Positions 14,370-24,288 of a stretch of DNA of 44,406 bases are shown piece by piece; the stretch's first letter is position 1, and each line of letters begins with the position of its first letter. A program made the position numbers and the translations under genes. Below the pieces are notes generated by a model. It searched no databases and was not told the origin of the DNA. It saw only the letters and a program-made list of their open reading frames with translations. The stretch comes from Azoarcus sp031555955 (lineage in GTDB: Bacteria > Pseudomonadota > Gammaproteobacteria > Burkholderiales > Rhodocyclaceae): NCBI GenBank assembly GCA_031555955.1, contig JAVBTY010000004.1:1-44406 (forward strand), given 5' to 3'.

Positions 14370-14915
14370 ATGTCGAAACGGATCAGTCTGCGTGAATTTC
14401 AGGAAGATCTGGTACGGCGCCTCGCCGAGGCGCAAACCGGCGGCCGCAGGGGGTTTCTCGGCATTCAGGCCGGCACTGAAAACTGGCTGCTCGATCTCGC
14501 CGACTCAGGCGAAATACTGCCGCCGCCGCCGCTTGCTCCGGTCCCGCTGACCCGGCCGTGGTATCGCGGCATGGCCAACGTGCGCGGCCTGCTGTACGGG
14601 GTCGTGGACTTTTCCGGTTTTCATCACGGCGTACCCATCATCCCGGCAGGGCAGGCCCGTCTCGTACTTGTCGGTGCGCGTCACGGCATACAGTGCGCCC
14701 TGCTCGTTTCCCGCACATGGGGACTGCGCAGCCACGACGATTTCGAGCCCGATTCCGTTCTCGCAGACGAGCGCCCCTGGGTGGGGCAGCGCCTGCGCGA
14801 CACGCAGGACCGTCTATGGCTGCGCCTGGATGTGTCACGCCTGCTCGCCCATCCCGGCTTCCTTGATGCGGGAGCAACCCCAGGGGGCGTCACCCCGGGG
14901 CATGGGCGTCTTTAA
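14370..14915 (+). CDS. pilI: CheW-like adaptor PilI
   Basis: 181 residues with one CheW domain (about 25-170). GTENWLLDLADSGEILPPP starts the domain, and WYRGMANVRGLLYGVVDFS is the conserved second part. It would connect the receptor PilJ to the ChpA kinase. It is placed between pilH and pilJ as in other Pil-Chp operons. No oddities except a short Gly/Pro tail after the domain. Confidence 0.9.
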   Translation: MSKRISLREFQEDLVRRLAEAQTGGRRGFLGIQAGTENWLLDLADSGEILPPPPLAPVPLTRPWYRGMANVRGLLYGVVDFSGFHHGVPIIPAGQARLVLVGARHGIQCALLVSRTWGLRSHDDFEPDSVLADERPWVGQRLRDTQDRLWLRLDVSRLLAHPGFLDAGATPGGVTPGHGRL

Positions 14916-14968
14916 CCAGTCATTCCTATTCAACCTTAACCAGCTTAACTAGCGGCGGGGCACGCAAC

Positions 14969-17095
14969 ATGGCATTCAAGCTCTCCTTCGGCAAGAAAAA
15001 ACCCGTTACGGACGAAGCAAACTCCTACACCACGATCATGGAGCCCGATACCATCACGCCGCCGGTTGCGGCTGCGCCGCCGCGCCCTCCGGCAAGCAGC
15101 CGATCCCTCGCCCAGCAGCTCCGGCTGTCTCTCATTGTCTTCATTATCCTGGTGGCGGCCATCGCGGGCCTCATCGTCCATCAGGGCCGCGAGTCCGGCA
15201 TCGCAACCGGCTACGTAGCCGCCGCGGGGGAGATGCAGACACTGTCGCAGCGGATCGCCAAAGCCGCGCAGCTTGCCCTGCAGGGCTCCCCGCAATCTTT
15301 CGCGGAACTGCGCACCAGCGCCGCACGCTTCTCCGGCCTGCTTTCCGCACTCGAATCCGGCGGTGAAATCAACGGTCTTCCTGTACCGGCAATCCCCGAA
15401 AACAGCCGTCTCCAGCTGCAGGCCGTCGCCGAATCCTGGAGCAAAATCAGCGAGGATTCGGAGCAGGTGCTGGCCCAGGAAACCAACCTGCTCGCCCTGA
15501 ACAGTTCGGTCGCCACCATCAACGCCTCCAACGCATCCCTGCTGGATCTCACCGAACAGATCGCCGCGCTCAAACTTCATCCAGGCAGCGACCTGCGCGA
15601 TATCGCCACGACCAGCAACATGGTCATGCTGACCCAGCGTATCGCCAAAAATGCCAATACGCTGCTGGTGGCCAGTGCAATCAATCCGGATATCGCCTTC
15701 ATCCTCAGCGAGGATACGAATGCCTTCAGCGATCAGATATCCACACTCCAGAAAGCCAGCACCGACGCCGAAACCCGCAACCGTCTGAGCCAGCTCCAGC
15801 CCCTCACGACGGGTACGCTGGAAGCGGCCTCGGGCATTCTCCGCAACATCCAGTCGCTCGTTCAGGCGAAACAGGCCGGCAGCCGGATTTTCAGCGACTC
15901 CACCCCTTTGCTGGAACGTTCAGGCGCCCTGGTCGAAGCGCTCAGCAAAACGTCCCGCGGTTTCAACCCGATATTCCTGGCGATCGGGGTGTGCTCCATC
16001 CTCGCGCTGCTGATGCTTGCCCGTATGGCCATGATCTACAACGGCAACATCGCCATGCGCCGCGCCGAAGCCGAAAGCCAGCGGGTGCAGGCTGAAAACG
16101 AACGCAACCAGGCCCAGCAGGCGATCCTGCGCCTGATGAACGAACTGGGCGATCTGGCCGACGGCGACCTGACCATACGCGCCACCATCACCGAGGACAT
16201 CACGGGCGCGATCGCGGATTCGGTGAACTACACCATCGAAGAGCTTTCGGTGCTGGTGCGCCGGATCAACGACGCCGCGACCCGCGTAACCTCGACCACG
16301 CAGTCGGCGCAGAAAACATCCGCGGAGCTGCTCCGGGCAACCGAACGCCAGTCGCGCGAAATCGAAGGAGCCGGGCAAACCGCGCAAAGCATGGCGCAGT
16401 CGATGACCGAATCTTCCGAGCGCTCGCTGCAGTCCGCCCAGGCCGCCCGCCGCTCGCTCGAATCCGTGCGCAAAGGTGCCGACGCGGTGGAAAACACCAT
16501 CCGCGGCATGAACAACATCCGGGAACAGATCCAGGAAACCTCGAAACGGATCAAGCGCCTGGGCGAATCTTCCCAGGAGATTGGCGAAATCGTCGAGCTG
16601 ATTTCAGACATTACCGAACAGACCAACGTCCTCGCGCTGAACGCCGCCATCCAGGCAGCCTCGGCGGGTGACGCGGGCCGCGGCTTCACCGTCGTTGCCG
16701 AAGAAGTGCAGCGTCTGGCGGAACGCTCGGCGGAAGCGACCAAACAGATTTCCGCCATCGTCAAGACCATTCAGACCGACACCCAGGACGCCGTTGGCGC
16801 GATGGAAAACGCCACCCGCGACGTGGTCGAGGGCGCGCTTCTGTCCGACGCCGCCGGTCAGGCGCTAACCGAAATCGGACAGGTATCCATCGAAACGGCA
16901 CGCCTGATCGAACAGATTTCTTCCGACACGCAGCAGCAGGCGGCCACGGCCTCGCGCGTGGCTGGCGCCATGAAGGAAATCCTCGCCATCACGGAACAGA
17001 CTTCCGAAGGCACAAAGCAGACCGCTGTTTCCATCGGCCAGCTTACCGATCTCGCAACCGAACTCAAAGGCTCGGTTTCCGGCTTCAAGGTCTGA
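14969..17095 (+). CDS. pilJ: Pilus chemoreceptor PilJ
   Basis: 708 residues. First membrane helix about 48-68, then a periplasmic region with two PilJ-type helical modules (each with a MQTLSQRIAKAAQ/VMLTQRIAKNANT-like motif), a second helix about 331-355, a HAMP-like linker, and a methyl-accepting signalling domain whose hairpin tip is near 548-590 (DITEQTNVLALNAAIQAAS, VVAEEVQRLAERSAEA). It senses surface or pilin-related signals and controls ChpA/PilL through PilI. A cytoplasmic N-terminal stretch rich in Pro/Ala precedes helix 1. Normal length for the family. Confidence 0.92.
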   Translation: MAFKLSFGKKKPVTDEANSYTTIMEPDTITPPVAAAPPRPPASSRSLAQQLRLSLIVFIILVAAIAGLIVHQGRESGIATGYVAAAGEMQTLSQRIAKAAQLALQGSPQSFAELRTSAARFSGLLSALESGGEINGLPVPAIPENSRLQLQAVAESWSKISEDSEQVLAQETNLLALNSSVATINASNASLLDLTEQIAALKLHPGSDLRDIATTSNMVMLTQRIAKNANTLLVASAINPDIAFILSEDTNAFSDQISTLQKASTDAETRNRLSQLQPLTTGTLEAASGILRNIQSLVQAKQAGSRIFSDSTPLLERSGALVEALSKTSRGFNPIFLAIGVCSILALLMLARMAMIYNGNIAMRRAEAESQRVQAENERNQAQQAILRLMNELGDLADGDLTIRATITEDITGAIADSVNYTIEELSVLVRRINDAATRVTSTTQSAQKTSAELLRATERQSREIEGAGQTAQSMAQSMTESSERSLQSAQAARRSLESVRKGADAVENTIRGMNNIREQIQETSKRIKRLGESSQEIGEIVELISDITEQTNVLALNAAIQAASAGDAGRGFTVVAEEVQRLAERSAEATKQISAIVKTIQTDTQDAVGAMENATRDVVEGALLSDAAGQALTEIGQVSIETARLIEQISSDTQQQAATASRVAGAMKEILAITEQTSEGTKQTAVSIGQLTDLATELKGSVSGFKV

Positions 17096-17122
17096 CTGCC
17101 GCCGTAGCAAGAGAAGACGCTC

Positions 17123-20100
17123 ATGACGCATGCCATCGAAGCAGATCCCGGCCCGCTCGCCTGGATTAAAAGCGAGATTGACCTCGCACTCCACCGCGCG
17201 ACCGAAGCGCTCAGCGAAGCCGCCACGGCGCAAGACCCAGCCGTCCGGATCCAGTTCGCCCAGACTCATCTGCACCAGGTGTGCGGCGCGCTGTCCATTG
17301 TCGGGCTCGACGGGCTGACCCATTTCGCCTCCGCGCTGGACCAGTTCCTTGGCGGTCTGGCGCACTCGCCCGCTGCCGCCGACGCCACGCGCCTTTCCCT
17401 GGCGCATCGCGCCATGGCCAGCATCGGCAACTATCTGGACGAAATAGCCCACGGCGTCCCCGACCAGCCGCTGCGCCTGGCCCCGCTTCATGCCGAACTG
17501 GCCGCCGCCGTCGGCGATGCTCCGCCCTCTCCCGCCGAACTGTTTTTCCCCGATCTCACGCTGCGTCCGCCACGGCGCGCGGCGCCCGTTTCTTCGCCCC
17601 CTCTGCGGCAACTGCGCATCCACTACGAGCGCGGCCTGCTCATGTGGTTACGTGATGTCGCCCAGGCGCCCAAAGGGCTGGAAAGCATGCACGCCGCCAT
17701 TATCGGCATCGAGGCACTCCAGGCCGGCACCCCCGCGCGCAGTCTGTGGTGGGCTGCCCTTGCTTTTTTCGATGGCCTGGCTAATGGCAGCCTTGCGGCA
17801 GATGCCACAACCCGCCGCCTGTGCACCCAGCTCGATGCCCAGATACGGCGGCTTCTGGCGGGCAATCCCACGGTTCCCGACCGGCTCATGCGCGAGCTGC
17901 TCTACTGCGTGGCAACCACTCCGGCGCAAACCAGACAGCAGAAAGCCGTCCAGTCCACATGGAAACTGGACGCCCTCAGTCCCTCCGCCGACAGCTCTCT
18001 CAGCGATACGCCGCGCGCGCCGCTGCTGAAAACGATCCATACCCAGCTGGCCACGGCGAAAGATGCCTGGAATGAGTTTTGTGCGGGCTCCGCCGCCGCG
18101 CTGCCGCAATTCAACGACGCCATGGCCGGGCTGTCCGAACCGGCAGCCCGCCTCAACCGCCCCGCCGTCAGCCGCATCGTTGCGGGGATCCATAAGTTCG
18201 GCCAGTGGCTGCAGCAGGACCCGCTGCGTTTTACCGAAACCATTGGCCTTGAAACCGCCTCGGCCCTGCTGCTCGCCGAAAATACGCTGGATCACCACTT
18301 TCTGGAAAACGAGGCCGACACCCAGGTCAATACAGCGCTGGCCCGCCTGGCCGCGCTGGCGCAGGGCGCGCCCCTGCCTGAAACCGGCAATATCGACTCC
18401 ACCCGGCGCGCGCAGGAAAAGGACGCCGTCACACAGCTTTCCAGAGAAATTCTTTCCAGCCTCGCTCACGTCGAACAGATCCTCGACGACTACTTCCGCA
18501 ACCAGGAAAAGCGGGAGCCCCTGCTCCGGCTGTCGGGGCCAATGCAGCAGATCAAGGGCGCCCTCACCCTGCTGGGAGAAACAGAAGCGATTGCCCTCGC
18601 CCATGAAGCTGGCGAAACCATCGCCCGTTTTGCCGAAGGAACGGTCCAGCCCGGGCCCGGCGAGTTCGAAACGCTTGCGCACCATCTGTCCGCGCTCGGT
18701 TTTTATGTCGAATCCCTGCAGCACACCCGCGTCAGCCTGAAACGTCTTCTCGATCCGGACGCGGCCGAAGAACCTGAAACGGATGAGATCGCCCCCGCTG
18801 CGACGGAATATCCGGCCGAAGCATTGTCCGCCCACCAGATACCGGAACAGGGCCCGGCCCCTGCCGCGGCAGATACGGAAAACATTCTCGACGTGTTCGA
18901 GGCTGATGCCAGACCCGCGCTGGAAGTTCCCAGACCTGCCGAGACCACCCTTAAACTGATCGAAGCCAGCGATGCGGAAATCGATGCCGAACTGCTGTGC
19001 ATCTTCATCGAAGAGGCGCACGAAGTTCTCGCCACCATCGGCGAGCAGTTTGAACTGTCCCGCACGAAACCGGATGAAACGGAACACCTCATCGCCATCC
19101 GGCGGGGTTTCCATACCCTCAAGGGCAGCGGGCGGATGGTTGGCCTGCGCGACCTTGGCGAAGCGGCCTGGGGCATCGAACAGACACTCAACCGCTGGCT
19201 CCAGCTTGAATGGCCATCCACGCCCGCCCTGCACCACCTCATCAGCGCCGCCCGGGAATTTTTTGGCGAATGGATCGTCCAGCTCGAATCCGGCGGCCCA
19301 CATAACCGGGATGCCTCGGCGCTGACAGAAGAAGCCGAACGCCTGCGCGCCACGGAAGCGCCCGGACCGGAGCTGCCAGAAACCGTTCCGGACGCGGATG
19401 CACCCGCCATAACCGCGCCCGGCGCGCCCGGCGCTGATCTGCCGCCGGGGGTCGAAGACCTGCCTGCCGAAGCCGAAGCCGAAGCCGAAGCCGAAGCCGA
19501 AGCCGAAGCCGAAGCCGAAGCCGAAGCCGAAGCCGAAGCCGAAGCCGAAGCCAGTCACAGGATACCCGGGGAAACAGGATTCGACCCCGAAGAAACCCGT
19601 CCCGGCTTTCCTTCCGCCGATGCCGGCATTGTGGTGGAAGAGCAGGAAATCACGCTCACGCTGGAAGAACTGCCGTTTGCAGAAGACGAACCTGCCATCG
19701 GGCAGGATCTCCCATCCCGGCACACGGCTGATCTGGCGGAACTGCCCGCATCCGGCGGACTTGAGTTCGAGCCTGAACCAGACCTGCCCGGCGGGGAAAC
19801 GATGGCCCCCCCGCCCCCTGCCGCATCGCTGCTTCCCGGCGATCTGGCGCAGGACACCCTCGCCCGGCCCGTTCCAGCGGAAACGGCGCCCCCTGAAGTA
19901 TCCGTTCCTGCAGTCGAAGTTCCCGCAGCGCAGGAAACCGCCGACCCGGTGCAGATTGACGGCACCCAGATACCGCCCCAGCTTTACAGGCTTTTCCTCG
20001 CGGAAGCACAGCAGCATCTGACGGTGCTGCGCCGCGATCTCAACCGTCTGGCCTTCAATCCGCTCCTGCAGATACTGGACGGAACCATTCGCGCGGCGCA

Positions 20101-22663
20101 CACGCTGGCCGGCATTTCCGGCACCGCCCAGATTTCCCCCATGCTCGCCCTTGCGCGCGCGCTGGAACACGCACTGCATCGCCTCCAGGATGTCCGCCGC
20201 CCGCCGGGCACGGATCTTCCCCTGTTCGTCACGGCTGCCACCACGCTCGATGCGATGCTCGCCGAAGTGGCCCAGCAGCGCATGCCGCTTGAAGCCCCCG
20301 AACTGGCCGAGCAGCTGGAACAATGCGGCCATGCTCCCGGACACGGGGAACCGCATCCCGCAGCGCCCGCTCCTGTCGCCCCGCCGCAGCCGGAAGCAGG
20401 AAGTATCGCCGGATCCTCCACTCTGGTGCATGACGAAATCGACACCCAGCTGCTGCCCATCTTTCTGGAAGAAAGCGCGGAACTGCTGGGCCAGCTTCAC
20501 GCCGCCCTGCGCGCCTGGCAGGACGACCCCGACGGCGGCGAACAGACCCAGGCCATCGCGCGCCATCTGCATACGCTCAAGGGCAGCGCGCGCATGGCGG
20601 GCGCCATGACGCTGGGCGAGCATGTGCACCAGCTGGAATCGCATCTCGAAACCTCGCTCAGGAACAGTCAGCCCGCACAGGCCACCATTGAGGAACTCGC
20701 CGCCGGTCTCGATCTTGTCGAACACCAGATCGACAGCCTCGCCAGCGGCGGCGCGCCGACGCCAGCAGCCACGCCTGCGGTAACACCGGCGGTTCCGCCG
20801 CCAGATGCGCAGCCTGAAACGGCTGATGCCGACATGGCCGCAGCCGCTACGCTGCGTGTCCGCGCAGACCTGATCGACCGCTTTGTTAACGAAGCGGGAG
20901 AAATCGGTATTTCCCGTACCCGCATCGACGGCGAACTGCGCACACTGCGGCGCTCCCTGCTCGACCTGACCGAAAACGTGATCCGCCTGCGCAACCAGCT
21001 GCGCGAGGTAGAAATCCAGGCCGATGTACAGATGCAGTCGCGCATCGCCCAGGCCGAATCGGCCCACAGCCAGTTCGACCCGCTGGAGATGGACCGCTAC
21101 ACCCGGCTGCAGGAACTCACCCGGATGATGGCCGAGAGCGTCAACGACGTCACCACGGTGCAGCAGAACCTGCTCAAGAACCTTGATGGCGCGGATATCG
21201 CCCTGCACGGCCAGGCCCGCCTGTCACGCGAACTGCAGCAGGGGCTGATGCGGGTGCGCATGGTGCCGTTCGACAGTCTGGCCGACCGGCTTTACCGCAT
21301 CGTCCGCCAGGGCGCAAAAGATCTGGGCAAGCGCGCCAACCTCGACCTGCGCGGCGGACGCATCGAAATCGACCGCAGCGTACTAGAACACATGGTGCCG
21401 CCGCTCGAACACCTGCTGCGCAACGCGCTCGCGCACGGCATTGAAACGCCCGAAGCGCGCCACGCGGCAGGCAAACCGGAAATCGGCCAGATCAGCCTCA
21501 GCGTTACCCAGGAAGGCAATGAAATCGCCATCGAACTTGCCGACGACGGCTGCGGGCTCGACTTTACCCGGATCACGGAGCGGGCGAGAAAAAGCGGCCT
21601 GCTCGGCGCGGATGAACCCACCGACGAACGCCGCCTGATCAACCTCATCTTCGTCCCCGGATTCACCACCGCCAGCACGGTTTCCGCCGTATCAGGCCGC
21701 GGCGTCGGCATGGACGTGGTGAAAACGGAAACCGCCGCGCTCGGCGGCCGCATCGATGTCAGCAGCAAACCCGGCAGCGGCACCGTGTTCCGCATCTATC
21801 TTCCGCTCACGCTGGCCGTCACCCAGGCGCTGCTGGTGCGGGCGGGCGGGCATACCTACGCAATTCCGTCCAGTATGGTCGCGCAGGTCATGGAGCTGAA
21901 GCCGGAAGCGCTCGAATTCCTGCGCGTAAACCGGGGCACCGACTGGCAGGAAGAGCATTACGCCTACCGCTACCTGCCGCGTCTCCTTGGCGATAACGAA
22001 AGCAGGCCTGAAATCCAGCGCTACAACTGGATACTGCTGCTGCGCGCGGGCGCGCAGACGCTGGCGCTGCACGTGGACAGCCTGCGCGGCAACCAGGAAA
22101 TCGTCGTCAAGAGCGCGGGGCCGCAGCTGAACCGCATCATCGGCATGTCCGGCGCCACCGTGCTCGGCGACGGTGAAATCGTGCTCATCCTCAACCCGGT
22201 GGCGCTCGCCAGCCGCGGCCTTGGCGACGATACCGACGAAACCGGCGAGTACATCAGCACCGGCGAAGAGGAAAACATCCCGGAGCCCCCCACCATCCTG
22301 GTGGTGGACGACTCGCTCACCGTGCGCAAGATCACCGGCCGCCTGCTTGAACGGGAGGGCTACCGCGTCATGACGGCCAAGGATGGCGTCGACGGGCTGG
22401 AAAAACTGCTCGAAACTGTCCCCGACGTTATCCTCTCCGACATCGACATGCCGCGCATGGACGGATTTGATTTCGTGCGCAACGTCCGCGCCGACAGCCG
22501 CACCCGCGATGTGCCGGTGATCATGATCACCTCCCGGCTGGCCGAAAAGCACCGCCAGTACGCCGCCGAGATCGGCGCCAGCCATTACCTGGGCAAGCCC
22601 TATCAGGAAGAAGAACTGCTGGATCTGCTGGCGCGCTACACGCGTCATCTCGCCACCACCTGA
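17123..22663 (+). CDS. chpA: Hybrid chemotaxis kinase ChpA/PilL
   Basis: 1846-residue CheA-type hybrid. N-terminal Hpt-like modules lack a clear phospho-His motif. Canonical Hpt sites occur at H664 (FHTLKGSGRM) and H1150 (LHTLKGSARM), and a degenerate one keeps H993 but reads AHTLAGIS. The dimerisation and ATPase domains follow (N box HLLRNALAHGIE near 1430, ADDGCGLD, GRGVGMDVV), then a CheW-like regulatory domain (about 1560-1700) and a C-terminal receiver with D1773 (ILSDIDMPRMDG). It phosphorylates PilG and PilH. Between the Hpt modules residues 782-810 are a pure Ala-Glu dipeptide repeat encoded by a perfect DNA hexamer repeat. It follows pilJ by 27 nt. The large open frames on the opposite strand are shadows. 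Confidence 0.92.
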   Translation: MTHAIEADPGPLAWIKSEIDLALHRATEALSEAATAQDPAVRIQFAQTHLHQVCGALSIVGLDGLTHFASALDQFLGGLAHSPAAADATRLSLAHRAMASIGNYLDEIAHGVPDQPLRLAPLHAELAAAVGDAPPSPAELFFPDLTLRPPRRAAPVSSPPLRQLRIHYERGLLMWLRDVAQAPKGLESMHAAIIGIEALQAGTPARSLWWAALAFFDGLANGSLAADATTRRLCTQLDAQIRRLLAGNPTVPDRLMRELLYCVATTPAQTRQQKAVQSTWKLDALSPSADSSLSDTPRAPLLKTIHTQLATAKDAWNEFCAGSAAALPQFNDAMAGLSEPAARLNRPAVSRIVAGIHKFGQWLQQDPLRFTETIGLETASALLLAENTLDHHFLENEADTQVNTALARLAALAQGAPLPETGNIDSTRRAQEKDAVTQLSREILSSLAHVEQILDDYFRNQEKREPLLRLSGPMQQIKGALTLLGETEAIALAHEAGETIARFAEGTVQPGPGEFETLAHHLSALGFYVESLQHTRVSLKRLLDPDAAEEPETDEIAPAATEYPAEALSAHQIPEQGPAPAAADTENILDVFEADARPALEVPRPAETTLKLIEASDAEIDAELLCIFIEEAHEVLATIGEQFELSRTKPDETEHLIAIRRGFHTLKGSGRMVGLRDLGEAAWGIEQTLNRWLQLEWPSTPALHHLISAAREFFGEWIVQLESGGPHNRDASALTEEAERLRATEAPGPELPETVPDADAPAITAPGAPGADLPPGVEDLPAEAEAEAEAEAEAEAEAEAEAEAEAEAEASHRIPGETGFDPEETRPGFPSADAGIVVEEQEITLTLEELPFAEDEPAIGQDLPSRHTADLAELPASGGLEFEPEPDLPGGETMAPPPPAASLLPGDLAQDTLARPVPAETAPPEVSVPAVEVPAAQETADPVQIDGTQIPPQLYRLFLAEAQQHLTVLRRDLNRLAFNPLLQILDGTIRAAHTLAGISGTAQISPMLALARALEHALHRLQDVRRPPGTDLPLFVTAATTLDAMLAEVAQQRMPLEAPELAEQLEQCGHAPGHGEPHPAAPAPVAPPQPEAGSIAGSSTLVHDEIDTQLLPIFLEESAELLGQLHAALRAWQDDPDGGEQTQAIARHLHTLKGSARMAGAMTLGEHVHQLESHLETSLRNSQPAQATIEELAAGLDLVEHQIDSLASGGAPTPAATPAVTPAVPPPDAQPETADADMAAAATLRVRADLIDRFVNEAGEIGISRTRIDGELRTLRRSLLDLTENVIRLRNQLREVEIQADVQMQSRIAQAESAHSQFDPLEMDRYTRLQELTRMMAESVNDVTTVQQNLLKNLDGADIALHGQARLSRELQQGLMRVRMVPFDSLADRLYRIVRQGAKDLGKRANLDLRGGRIEIDRSVLEHMVPPLEHLLRNALAHGIETPEARHAAGKPEIGQISLSVTQEGNEIAIELADDGCGLDFTRITERARKSGLLGADEPTDERRLINLIFVPGFTTASTVSAVSGRGVGMDVVKTETAALGGRIDVSSKPGSGTVFRIYLPLTLAVTQALLVRAGGHTYAIPSSMVAQVMELKPEALEFLRVNRGTDWQEEHYAYRYLPRLLGDNESRPEIQRYNWILLLRAGAQTLALHVDSLRGNQEIVVKSAGPQLNRIIGMSGATVLGDGEIVLILNPVALASRGLGDDTDETGEYISTGEEENIPEPPTILVVDDSLTVRKITGRLLEREGYRVMTAKDGVDGLEKLLETVPDVILSDIDMPRMDGFDFVRNVRADSRTRDVPVIMITSRLAEKHRQYAAEIGASHYLGKPYQEEELLDLLARYTRHLATT
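19466..19552 (+). repeat. Perfect GCCGAA hexamer repeat in chpA
   Basis: Fourteen uninterrupted GCCGAA units plus a final GCC (87 nt) encode (Ala-Glu)14-Ala. The absence of any synonymous change shows recent slippage rather than selection on the amino acids alone. Six-base steps keep the reading frame, so copy-number changes would alter linker length between phosphotransfer domains without disrupting the kinase. Confidence 0.97.
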
Positions 22664-22738
22664 AAACGGCACCGCACCCGCCCCCTGGCCTGGGCGGGTG
22701 CGGCGACCGGCAAGCATCTCCACCGGCTAGAGCGTAAA

Positions 22739-23314
22739 ATGGGCCCCATGGATACGCTCACGGCCAATCTCACGAACCACTTCCTGATCGCCATGCCCAG
22801 CATGGCCGACCCCCATTTCTCGCGCACCCTCACCTACATCGCCGAACACAACGACCAGGGCGCGCTCGGCATCATCATCAACCGGCCGATCGACATGACG
22901 CTCGCCACCCTGTTCGAACGCATCGAACTGCCGCTGGAAACCGGCGATCTCGCCAGTCAGCCGGTGTATTTCGGGGGGCCGGTACAGACCGACCGCGGCT
23001 TCGTGCTGCACCGCCCCTGCGGCGAATGGCATTCGACGCTGCGGGTCAACGCCGATGTCGGCCTCACCAGCAGCCGCGACGTGCTCCAGGCCATCGGCAA
23101 CGGCAGCGAGCCGCACGAAGTGCTCGTCACCCTGGGTTATGCCGGCTGGGCCGCCGGGCAGCTTGAACAGGAACTGGTCGACAACGCCTGGCTGACGGTG
23201 GAAGCTGACATGGCCATCATCTTCGACCTGCCGCCAGAAGAACGTCTTGTCGCCGCAATGCAGAAACTGGGCGTCGACTTCGCCAGTCTCAGCGAAGGCG
23301 TCGGCCATGCCTGA
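22739..23314 (+). CDS. algH: YqgE/AlgH family protein (DUF179)
   Basis: 191 residues (188 if ATG 22748 is used). Family motifs: NHFLIAMPSMADPHFSRT, GALGIIINRPIDMTL, VYFGGPVQTDRGFVLH and GYAGWAAGQLEQEL. The molecular function of the family is not established. It almost always precedes ruvX/yqgF, as here. TAAAAT at 22735-22740 resembles a -10 box, so transcription may restart just before this gene. Its end overlaps ruvX by 8 nt. Confidence 0.92.
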   Translation: MGPMDTLTANLTNHFLIAMPSMADPHFSRTLTYIAEHNDQGALGIIINRPIDMTLATLFERIELPLETGDLASQPVYFGGPVQTDRGFVLHRPCGEWHSTLRVNADVGLTSSRDVLQAIGNGSEPHEVLVTLGYAGWAAGQLEQELVDNAWLTVEADMAIIFDLPPEERLVAAMQKLGVDFASLSEGVGHA

Positions 23315-23789
23315 CGCGGCGCTGGCCTCCGCCCCGCCGTTATCACAGTCACTGCCATCACGCGGCACGCTGCTGGGCTTCGATTTCGGTCTCGCCCGCA
23401 CCGGCGTCGCCGTCGGCGAGCTGGAAACCAGGCACGCCAGCGCTCTCACCACCCTGCACGAAGAGGCCAACGCCGCGCGCTTCGCCGCCATTGCGCGCCT
23501 CATCGGCGAATGGCGGCCCGTTGCGCTCGTCGTCGGCCTGCCGCGCCATATGGACGGCGGCGAACACCCGTTCGCCGCGCGTTGCCAGCGCTTCGCCAAC
23601 CAGCTGCATGGCCGCTTCAACCTTCCCGTAACAACGGTAGATGAACGCCTCTCATCCGCCGCCGCTGAAGCCGCCCTGCGTGAAACCGGCCTGCGCGACT
23701 GGCGCGAACGCCGCACGAAACTCGATGCCAGCGCCGCACAGCTGATCCTGCAACATTTTCTGGATTCGATCCCACATGCCTCTGCCTGA
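23307..23789 (+). CDS. ruvX: Putative pre-16S rRNA nuclease YqgF/RuvX
   Basis: 160 residues from ATG 23307. RNase H-like fold signatures: GFDFGLARTGVAVG with the first catalytic Asp, LVVGLPRHMDGGEHP, TVDERLSSAAAE, and KLDASAAQLILQHFL with the last Asp. It processes the 5' end of 16S rRNA. It overlaps algH and pyrR at both ends, indicating one translationally coupled unit. Confidence 0.93.
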   Translation: MPDAALASAPPLSQSLPSRGTLLGFDFGLARTGVAVGELETRHASALTTLHEEANAARFAAIARLIGEWRPVALVVGLPRHMDGGEHPFAARCQRFANQLHGRFNLPVTTVDERLSSAAAEAALRETGLRDWRERRTKLDASAAQLILQHFLDSIPHASA

Positions 23790-24288
23790 GTCTCTTCCCT
23801 GCGCGGAAACGCTGTGCCAGCAGCTTGCTGAGCAGATGCGTCCGCATATCGCGCCCGGCGCCGTCCTCGTCGGCATCCACACCGGCGGCGTCTGGCTGGC
23901 CGAACGGCTGCACGCCCTGCTCGGCCTGACGCAGCAACCAGGCATGATCGACGTTTCCTTCTACCGCGACGACTACGGTTCCAGAGGCCTGCACCCGCAA
24001 CCGCGGCGCACCGAAATCCCGTTCATGGTCGAAGACGCGCCCATCGTGCTGGTTGACGACGTGCTCTACACCGGGCGCACCACGCGCGCCGCCATCAACG
24101 AGCTGTTCGACTTCGGCCGCCCGGCCCGCATCGATCTGGCCGTGCTGGTCGACCGCGGCGGCCGCGAACTGCCGGTCGCCGCCCGCTACTGCGCCCTGAC
24201 CCTGCCCGAACCGCTGCCCGCCTCGCAAAGCCTGCAGCTGCAGCGCGCGGACGATGGCGCATTGACCCTGAGGCTGACCGATGCGTAA
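23776..24288 (+). CDS. pyrR: PyrR-family regulator/uracil phosphoribosyltransferase
   Basis: 170 residues. The PRPP-binding loop is IVLVDDVLYTGRTTRAAINEL, and VGIHTGGVWLAERL is the PyrR N-terminal motif. In Gram-positive bacteria PyrR binds pyr mRNA. In Proteobacteria its regulatory role is less certain and I see no anti-terminator in front of pyrB. It overlaps ruvX by 14 nt and pyrB by 8 nt. Confidence 0.92.
   Translation: MPLPESLPCAETLCQQLAEQMRPHIAPGAVLVGIHTGGVWLAERLHALLGLTQQPGMIDVSFYRDDYGSRGLHPQPRRTEIPFMVEDAPIVLVDDVLYTGRTTRAAINELFDFGRPARIDLAVLVDRGGRELPVAARYCALTLPEPLPASQSLQLQRADDGALTLRLTDA

Noticed and set aside
19466..19552. Hexamer repeat as a CRISPR or VNTR-type non-coding array
   Set aside because: There are no spacers, and the repeat is in frame inside chpA, so it is a coding microsatellite.
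17648..21208. 1186-codon open frame on the minus strand with a Gly-Phe repeat
   Set aside because: It is the antisense shadow of chpA. The Gly-Phe repeat is only the reverse complement of the GCCGAA repeat, and the plus-strand frame encodes clear Hpt and kinase domains.
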